Below, one piece after another: positions 7,901 through 10,014 of a stretch of DNA of 10,014 nucleotides. Below the pieces are notes generated by a model. That model did no database searches and was not told the origin of the DNA. It was given only the letters and a program-made list of their open reading frames with translations. Location: positions 58,900-68,913 of the forward strand of contig MU647036.1 of NCBI GenBank assembly GCA_026770585.1, written 5' to 3'. Position 1 is the stretch's first letter; every line of letters begins with the position of its first letter. Source of the DNA: Baffinella frigidus (lineage: Eukaryota; Cryptophyceae; Cryptomonadales; Baffinellaceae). A program made the position numbers and the translations under genes.

Positions 7901-9495
7901 TGATAGAGTTTTCTAATTAAACAGGTGGTTGAATTTCTGAGTAAATCGATTCTGGTTCGGTATCCCATGGTTTAGGGGTTTGAGGGCTTAGGGTTTAGGA
8001 ATTAGGGTTAAGGGCTCATTGGTTAGGGTCTTTGTTGAGGTGCGTGTGGTTCTTCCCGTCCCACTCCTGGTTTGGGGTTTAGGGTTCGGGGTTTAGGGTT
8101 TAGAGTTCAGAGTTTATGGGGTCCCTGGATAGAGGGTTCGAATTGAATATAGTTGGTTATGTTTAGGGACCCCCAATTCTTTGCTATCTCAAATCTTCAG
8201 GTTATGTTTAGGGGCCCCCAATTCTATGCTATCTCAAATCTTGAGGCGTCCTTCTAAAAAACAATTTGATTTCAATGAAGATTACTACTCGCTGTTTCAC
8301 CCGTGTGGAGTGCCCTGTTTTTGTTCTGCCAGCGGCCGTCTATTCGACGAAACTAGTACCACGAAACCGGGTTAACTAGCACGGCTCAAAGTTCGGGCTC
8401 AGGCAGCAATTAGTTAGAGAGATCTTGAGTGTGTGGATGGTGTCGTCTTTGGATGAGCAGAGGTGCGTATTATTCGCTACGTCCAAACCCCAAGCTCTTC
8501 CACTCTCCAAAGCTGACGGGCTTGCACCACGAATCCAGAACGTCAACTTAAGGAAAGTCTGTCCACTTTAAGAGAGTCTGTCAACTTAGGGCGATTCTCT
8601 TCTTAAGTGGCCAGGGCGACAGACCTTGCAGATCTCGGTTGTGAACAAAACAAATACCCGCCGCCCCCCAAAACCTGAATCCTGAACCCCAAACCTTGTA
8701 AATCTCATCCGGACGAGTATTTAGGATAAATACGCCACGGCAACGAAAATTACTACACAAATGTTTTAATAACTACTAGTATGATCGATTTGTGTAGTAA
8801 ATTTCGTTGCTTTTGCGTGTTTATCATAAATACTCGCCGCGATGAAGTCCTGACAGCCACAGAGTACGTTAGCACCTTCCCGTTCACTTCATCAACCCCC
8901 AAAGTTGATAGTCTCGACTTAGTCTCATAACGTCAACTTAAAATATATTCTCAGAACGTCAACTTAGTCTCATAACGTCAACTTAAAATATATTCTCAGA
9001 ACGTCAGCTCAAGGATATTCTCAGAACGTCAACTTAAGGATAGTCTCAGAACGTCAACTTAAAGATAGGGATAAAAGACCGTGTACATCTTGTCAGCGGC
9101 AGAGTACGTTAATCCCTTCCCGTTGAATTCATCAACCCCCAAAGTTGACAGAGCCCTGTGCAGAGAAGTTGGCCACCGAAAAAAATGGGAAATTGGGGAA
9201 ATTGGAGCCGTCTATGTCCACTTTTGAGAGATAGGACAAAGGACCTTGTAAATCTTGTCAGCAGAGTACGTTAGCACCTTGCCGGTCACGTCGTCGAACT
9301 TCACATTTGACGGATGTGCGCCCACAAGCCAGAACGTAAACTTAAGGATAGTCTCAGAACGTCAACTTAAGGAAAGGGGCGTCAACTTAAGGACATGCGC
9401 AGCCGGCAGGGCTAAGGACCTTGTAAATCTTGTCGGCCGCAGAGTACGTTAGCACCTTCCCGTTCACGTCGTCGAACTCCACAAAGCCAGGGAAC
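1899..9495 (-). CDS. Partial multi-exon gene; plant-type beta-propeller (WD40-like) protein of unknown function
   Basis: The proposed join on the minus strand is 9495-9420, 7618-7518, 5193-5143 and 1977-1899. It gives 307 nt: one base completing an upstream codon, then 102 stop-free codons. Each intron begins GT and ends AG, and the phases (0, 2, 2) agree on both sides of every junction. The split codons make sense: AA+G gives Lys between B and C, and CT+G gives Leu between C and D. Readable blocks include PGFVEFDDVNGKVLTYSA, EIKISPGIMLLIYH, HVPLKILSIDTG and KKMDFIEQFNEKLLVKQ. From memory these match, in the same order, a conserved uncharacterised land-plant protein with beta-propeller-like repeats. 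The match is recalled, not searched. The gene is incomplete at both ends: exon A begins mid-codon, and exon D ends in phase 0 with exon E-like copies below it. Exon codons favour G/C at the third position, unlike the introns. No promoter or poly(A) site was identified. Confidence 0.72.
2110..2150 (-). pseudogene. Exon D fragment, 5' side with acceptor
   Basis: After CTCACAG the minus strand gives the exon D start (SFKHQLHRSKK) exactly, then leaves homology. Only the acceptor half is present. It lies upstream of intact exon D. Homology extends outwards into the intron (GTTTCTCACAG versus GTTTCTCGCAG), so intron and exon were copied together. Confidence 0.65.
2165..2253 (+). repeat. GTCAACTTACAG tandem array
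   Basis: Five copies of about 19 bp (CGTGTCAACTTACAGCAT-like) stand head to tail with small changes. Looser copies of GTCAACTTTTG continue at about 2343, 2365, 2413, 2529 and 2625. Confidence 0.88.
3063..3233. mobile_element. Foldback element with nested GC-rich hairpin
   Basis: Arms 3063-3104 and 3192-3233 are imperfect inverted copies (CCACACGAGGCTATCCATGC at the ends). Inside, 3133-3150 and 3156-3173 (TTGGTCACGCGGCGCCCG) form a tight stem with a five-base loop. No reading frame for a transposase, so MITE-like and non-autonomous. Confidence 0.72.
3261..3497. mobile_element. Foldback element
   Basis: ATTGTAGATTTCGGCT...GCGCGGAAT at 3261-3287 is mirrored at 3471-3497. The interior carries GTGAAAATGA words on both sides, suggesting longer degenerate arms. 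Confidence 0.62.
3601..3757. mobile_element. CATCCGG-GAGTATT foldback element, copy 1
   Basis: GAGTATTCATAATGAATACG at about 3610 is mirrored at 3730-3749. The outer ends are CATCCGGATG and ACGGGAT. AAATCT on both sides (3595-3600 and 3759-3764) looks like a six-base target duplication. Same family as 8706-8844. Confidence 0.68.
3821..3915 (+). repeat. TTTAGGG interstitial telomere-like array
   Basis: About 13 heptamers, mostly exact, with two TTTTGGG variants spaced alike, which suggests a duplicated higher-order block. Confidence 0.93.
3916..4165 (+). repeat. Degenerate TTTAGGG-like sequence next to exon C copy 2
   Basis: TTTAGGG runs cleanly at 4029-4066, then as GGTTTAAGG and GGTTCAGGG variants. 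It ends at the exon C copy 2 donor. Confidence 0.8.
4171..4221 (-). CDS. Exon C, copy 2 (51 nt), near-identical duplicate
   Basis: This copy has the same 51 nt as copy 1 apart from one base that I can see, at the next-to-last exon base pair (CTCTT|GTATCC instead of CTCCT|GTACCC). The encoded peptide is unchanged because TTG and CTG both give Leu once joined to exon D. The acceptor GAAGCAG|G is kept. The transcript just upstream is G-rich (TTAGGG-type orientation), so there is no pyrimidine tract. It may be used as an alternative to copy 1, included together with it, or silent. Confidence 0.6.
4232..4470 (-). repeat. CCCTAAA/CCCCTAA array, opposite orientation
   Basis: Units such as CCCCTAACCCCTAACCCC run on the plus strand, so G-rich units are on the minus strand. 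This is opposite to the array at 3821-4165 on the other side of exon C copy 2. Confidence 0.88.
4526..4664. mobile_element. GTAGTAATTTTCATTG foldback element, intact copy
   Basis: Arms 4526-4579 and 4611-4664 (54 bp each, four mismatches or so) surround a 31-base loop. Ends are TTATCCGGGGAAA. The core GTAGTAATTTTC is shared with 7382-7485 and 8706-8844 and appears alone near 3113 and 7152. No protein is encoded. Confidence 0.85.
4783..4875. mobile_element. Half of a CCTACGGTAGGC foldback element
   Basis: CTACGGCCTACCGTAGGTAATACCGTAGGCC matches the right half of the element at 6785-6932, and the flank CGCCCTATT resembles that after 6932 (CTACCCTATTAAC). The left half is reduced. Confidence 0.58.
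5143..5193 (-). CDS. Exon C, copy 1 (51 nt), intact
   Basis: The acceptor is AAGCAG|G and the donor is CTCCT|GTACCC. The exon is one base, 16 codons and two bases, reading AHVPLKILSIDTGDVL. It is symmetric (phase 2 at both ends), so skipping or doubling it keeps the frame. The transcript upstream of its acceptor is C-rich (CCCTAAACCCTAAACCCTCAAG) and contains CTAAA/CTAAC branch-point-like sequences. This makes copy 1 the better splice candidate of the two. It is almost identical to copy 2 at 4171-4221. Confidence 0.72.
5201..5350 (+). repeat. TTTAGGG/TTTGGGG-like tract upstream of exon C copy 1
   Basis: On the transcript this reads CCCTAAACCC, giving C-rich sequence and CTAAA/CTAAC words just before the acceptor at 5194. 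Confidence 0.85.
5428..5488 (+). repeat. (GGGTTCA)n array
   Basis: Nearly nine exact heptamers. It is a one-base variant of GGGTTTA that has been made uniform over the array. Confidence 0.93.
5630..5776 (+). repeat. 21-bp tandem array made of three heptamers
   Basis: Seven copies of CGGGCTTCAATTTTCGGATTT-like units. Each 21-bp unit can be cut into three TTTCGGG-like heptamers. As 21 is a multiple of three, open frames with heptapeptide repeats appear in several frames, but I regard them as artefacts. Confidence 0.92.
5807..5858 (-). pseudogene. Exon B fragment, 3' side with donor, most distant
   Basis: It reads HDNFHECKISIMGV and ends TCAA|GTCTCCCAGCGGG. It has diverged but keeps the alignment to the donor. 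It is the last exon B trace before the 21-bp repeat array. A tiny remnant of the same border (AAA|GTCCCCCAGCGGGT) is also visible at 6583-6599. Confidence 0.5.
6230..6473 (-). pseudogene. Exon B fragment, 3' side, split by a foldback insertion
   Basis: The piece 6473-6421 carries the KISPGIM region (GATCTCACCAGGGATCATGC) and the piece 6249-6230 carries the donor end (CCCACAA|GTCCCCCAGCGGG). Between them is a 171-bp inverted-repeat element (6250-6420). Flanking CTCGA/CTCGT may be a worn target duplication. Confidence 0.52.
6250..6420. mobile_element. ATGCTAGAGGGGCC inverted-repeat element
   Basis: Terminal arms 6250-6269 and 6401-6420 match at 19 of 20 positions. The 171-bp element splits an exon B fragment. 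It contains a CACGTG palindrome near 6341. No coding capacity. Confidence 0.72.
6609..6781. mobile_element. GAGCGTTTGCGGTAATT foldback element
   Basis: Arms of about 62 bp (6609-6670 and 6720-6781) mirror each other with few changes. It begins just after a remnant of the exon B donor and abuts the next element. Confidence 0.82.
6785..6932. mobile_element. CGTCCTGAAAACCGGG foldback element (CCTACGGTAGGC family)
   Basis: CGTCCTGAAAACCGGGTAGT at the left end is mirrored exactly at the right end. Homology continues through CCTACGGTAGGCCGTAGGG for about 60 bp per arm. CTA occurs on both sides (6781-6783 and 6933-6935), a possible three-base target duplication. Confidence 0.82.
6967..7031 (+). repeat. 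GTCAACTTACGAATATTCC tandem array
   Basis: Just over three copies of a 20-bp unit. It starts 35 bases after a foldback end. Confidence 0.9.
7081..7118 (-). pseudogene. Exon B fragment, 3' side with donor
   Basis: It reads KISPGIMLLIFQ followed by AA|GTCCCCCAGG, so the last dozen codons and the donor are kept. The intron start just after it (CCCCAGGGGGTCC) matches the intron start of the other exon B copies. Confidence 0.58.
7180..7221. repeat. 42-bp perfect palindrome
   Basis: TTGGTCACGTTACTCCCGTA is followed without a loop by its exact complement. A shorter relative with the same TTGGTCACG ends lies at 3133-3173. GTAGTAATTTTCA stands 15 to 28 bases before both. Confidence 0.9.
7305..7363 (-). 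pseudogene. Exon B fragment, 3' side with donor
   Basis: It reads DDSFRESKISPGVMLLIYH and then AA|GTCC, an intact donor. The frame is open. The 5' half and acceptor are absent. It is the first copy downstream of intact exon B, with a truncated foldback (7382-7485) between them. Confidence 0.62.
7382..7485. mobile_element. GTAGTAATTTTCATTG foldback element, truncated copy
   Basis: The left arm and loop match 4526-4600 closely (TTAATCCGGGGAACC...ACTACACAAATGCTTTAATATTAC). The right arm stops after GTAGTAATTTTCG. Confidence 0.78.
7518..7618 (-). CDS. Exon B (101 nt), intact
   Basis: The acceptor is AAACCAG|G, with a CTCAAC branch-point-like sequence about 10 bases earlier. The donor is CACAA|GTGCCC. 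The exon has 33 codons plus two bases and reads VWDLKNYTHLYSITDD then SISEIKISPGIMLLIYH. The remaining AA joins the first G of exon C to make Lys. WDLKNY followed by a short strand and a loop suggests one blade of a beta-propeller. It is flanked by three fragments with the 5' side (7774-8490) and four or five with the 3' side (5807-7363). None of those keeps both borders. Confidence 0.75.
7638..7925 (+). repeat. Dispersed TCTAATTAAATTGCGC repeat
   Basis: About six copies at roughly 7638, 7665, 7705, 7737, 7859 and 7911. Several are followed by GCTATNA-like words. One faces an inverted TTAATTAGAGAG, so small stems could form. Confidence 0.75.
7774..7849 (-). pseudogene. Exon B fragment, 5' and middle part
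   Basis: From the THLYS block it reads THLYSTTDHTTHEIKISL in frame and then stops matching. The acceptor has changed from CCAG to CCATG, so it should not be spliced. It lies between AT-rich TCTAATTAAATTGCGC repeats. Confidence 0.55.
8037..8066 (-). pseudogene. Exon B fragment, 5' side with acceptor
   Basis: It reads EWDGKNHTHL after AAACCAG, the same acceptor as the intact exon B, then passes into TTAGGG-like sequence. Only about ten codons remain. Confidence 0.52.
8155..8244 (+). repeat. 45-bp direct repeat, two copies
   Basis: GGTTATGTTTAGGGACCCCC...TATCTCAAATCTTCA occurs twice in a row with only a few differences. It contains a single TTTAGGG heptamer per copy. Confidence 0.92.
8419..8490 (-). 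pseudogene. Exon B fragment, 5' side, decayed
   Basis: The order GTTTGGACGT...ACGCACCTCT...GACGACACCATC...CTCAAGATCTC follows exon B from its start to about the middle, but the frame is lost and the acceptor is gone. It is the most distant upstream copy of exon B. Confidence 0.5.
8538..8592 (+). repeat. GTCAACTTAAGG repeats
   Basis: Three copies (GTCAACTTAAGGAAAGTCT, a GTCCACTTTAAG variant, and GTCAACTTAGGG) spaced about 19 to 20 bases apart. Confidence 0.82.
8693..8893 (-). pseudogene. Exon A fragment, 3' side, split by a foldback insertion
   Basis: The minus strand reads VDEVNGKVLTYS at 8893 downwards, breaks at 8844, and resumes at 8705-8693 with the IYK-donor piece (AGATTTACAAGGTT). The break holds a foldback (8706-8844). 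AAATCT on one side and AAGTCC on the other may be a worn six-base target duplication. A further trace of the IYK-donor end may lie at 8635-8647 (GAGATCTGCAAGGTC). Confidence 0.5.
8706..8844. mobile_element. CATCCGG-GAGTATT foldback element, copy 2, with GTAGTAATTTTC core
   Basis: Ends CATCCGGACGAGTATT and AATACTCGCCGCGATG are inverted. The inner arms carry GCAACGAAAATTACTACACA and its mirror. The element thus joins the end sequence of 3601-3757 to the core of 4526-4664. It lies within an exon A fragment. Confidence 0.8.
8906..9068 (+). repeat. GTCTCAGAACGTCAACTTAA tandem array
   Basis: About seven units of 20 to 25 bp. A 44-bp block (AGTCTCATAACGTCAACTTAAAATATATTCTCAGAACGTCA) occurs twice in a row, so there is a higher-order duplication. 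Confidence 0.9.
9080..9134 (-). pseudogene. Exon A fragment, 3' side
   Basis: It reads VDEFNGKGLTYSAADKMYT, then GGTC where the intact exon has the donor GGTCC. The 5' end grades into CAACCCCCAAAGTTGA, shared with the fragment at 8693-8893. It is more diverged than 9245-9305. Confidence 0.52.
9245..9305 (-). pseudogene. Exon A fragment, 3' side with donor
   Basis: The minus strand reads VKFDDVTGKVLTYSADKIYK and then GTCC, the same donor as the intact exon. One Ala codon is missing but the frame stays open. The first residues and the acceptor are lost. It is directly downstream of intact exon A. Confidence 0.62.
9331..9393 (+). repeat. GTCAACTTAAGG repeats near exon A donor
   Basis: Three copies, the first with GTAAACTT. 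They end about 25 bases below the exon A donor. Confidence 0.85.
9420..9495 (-). CDS. Exon A (76 nt), intact
   Basis: The minus strand reads AGCAG|G at the acceptor and TACAAG|GTCCTT at the donor. The exon supplies one base to the previous codon, then 25 codons reading FPGFVEFDDVNGKVLTYSA followed by ADKIYK. It ends in phase 0 and joins exon B (VWDLKNY...). It is the only copy in this cluster that carries both a full acceptor and a full donor without damage. Partial copies lie on both sides: one upstream at 9647-9867 and at least three downstream between 8635 and 9305. The donor lacks the usual GTRAG extension. Confidence 0.72.
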
Positions 9496-9646
9496 CTGCT
9501 TTCAGGTGTGGGGTTTCCACCCGGTGAACCACGAACCTTTCATCAAAAGTCAACTTGCCGTGACGCAATTAACTTTTGAGATTTTCTGGTGCACTTTGGT
9601 CACGTACCCCCCTGGAATCCAGGCCCAACGACACCCTGAAAGCCCA

Positions 9647-9867
9647 CCGCAGAGTACGTTAGCACTTATCTCAGATAAACACTTTTAAAAGTCGTTTTCC
9701 TAAGTCAACTCCCCCACAAATCCGGCGACTTATGCGTACGGGCTCGCAGAGTAAAGCATAAGTTGACAGATTTGTGGGGGAGTTGACTTAGGAAAACGAC
9801 TTTTAAAAGTGTTCATCTGAGATAAACCTTGCCGTTCAATTCGTCAAACTGTACGAAGCCTGGGAAC
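9647..9867 (-). pseudogene. Exon A fragment, 5' side, split by a foldback insertion
   Basis: The acceptor AGCAG|G and the reading FPGFVQFDELNGKV are at 9867-9826, and LTYSA continues at 9665-9647. Between them is a foldback element (9666-9825). Compared with intact copies (AGCACCTTGCC), the dinucleotide AC is doubled at the two junctions, which suggests a short target duplication. The donor side of the exon is absent. Confidence 0.62.
9666..9825. mobile_element. TTATCTCAGATAA foldback element
   Basis: Arms of about 75 bp (9666-9741 and 9751-9825) are almost exact mirrors through ACACTTTTAAAAGTCGTTTTCC and AGTCAACTCCCCCACAAATC, with a very short loop. The arms themselves carry the GTCAACT motif. 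It splits an exon A fragment. Confidence 0.9.
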
Positions 9868-9875
9868 CTGCTTTC

Positions 9876-10014
9876 AGGTTTCGGGTTGAGGGTTTAGAGT
9901 TTAAGGTTTAGGGTTAAGGGTTTAGGGTTTAGGGTTTGCGATGTGGGGTTTGGGGTGTGGGGTTTAAGGTTTAGGGGTTAGGGGTTAGGGCTTAGGGTTT
10001 AGGGTGTAGGGTTT
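9876..10014 (+). repeat. TTTAGGG-like array at the window end
   Basis: GGGTTTAGGG, GGGTTAAGG and GGGGTTAGG variants, likely part of the intron before exon A, which should hold the upstream exon outside the window. Confidence 0.88.

Larger units (their letters stand above)
7619..9419 (-). other. Intron between exons A and B
   Basis: About 1.8 kb. It holds three 5'-side exon B fragments next to exon B, then a 45-bp direct repeat, GTCAACTT arrays, and 3'-side exon A fragments next to exon A. I see no other coding signal. Confidence 0.62.

Noticed and set aside
9255-9452. A 65-residue plus-strand open frame
   Set aside because: It is the antisense shadow of exon A and its 3' fragment.

Overview
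The window looks like nuclear DNA from a eukaryote, most likely of the green lineage (a streptophyte alga or a plant). The reasons are abundant plant-type TTTAGGG/CCCTAAA heptamers and their variants, intron-split coding pieces, and a reading that matches my memory of an uncharacterised land-plant protein. No rRNA, tRNA, CRISPR array or bacterial-style operon is visible. The long open reading frames are low-complexity products of the repeats and I do not annotate them as genes.

Under the repeats I see one multi-exon gene on the minus strand that crosses the window and leaves it at both ends. Four short exons lie in the expected 5'-to-3' order: A (9420-9495), B (7518-7618), C (5143-5193, with a second near-identical copy at 4171-4221) and D (1899-1977). 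Several partial copies of a fifth exon, E, lie below position 930. All predicted introns have GT..AG ends, all acceptors read CAG|G, and the phases match across every junction. A+B+C+D give 307 nt, which is 102 codons without a stop plus one base shared with an upstream exon. The peptide resembles a beta-propeller/WD40-like family conserved in plants; I cannot name it.

The introns (about 1.8, 2.3, 3.2 and more than 0.9 kb) hold telomere-like heptamer arrays, more than 30 copies of a GTCAACTT/AAGTTGAC motif, microsatellites, about eight foldback (MITE-like) elements, and many decayed fragments of the neighbouring exon. The fragments follow a rule. Those upstream of the intact exon, in the gene's direction, keep its 5' (acceptor) side, and those downstream keep its 3' (donor) side. 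This is what repeated tandem duplications with a breakpoint inside the exon would leave if one intact exon must survive.

Layout by coordinate: 1-96 (TA)n; 97-1250 telomere-like sequence with four exon E copies, one inverted; 1260-2150 exon D with fragments and (CT)n; 2160-4160 intron with GTCAACTT arrays, three foldbacks and TTTAGGG arrays; 4171-5193 the two exon C copies and a foldback between them; 5200-5790 heptamer-derived arrays including a 21-bp higher-order repeat; 5800-8490 exon B with about eight fragments and several foldbacks; 8500-9867 exon A with fragments, GTCAACTT arrays and two foldbacks; 9880-10014 TTTAGGG-like repeats.
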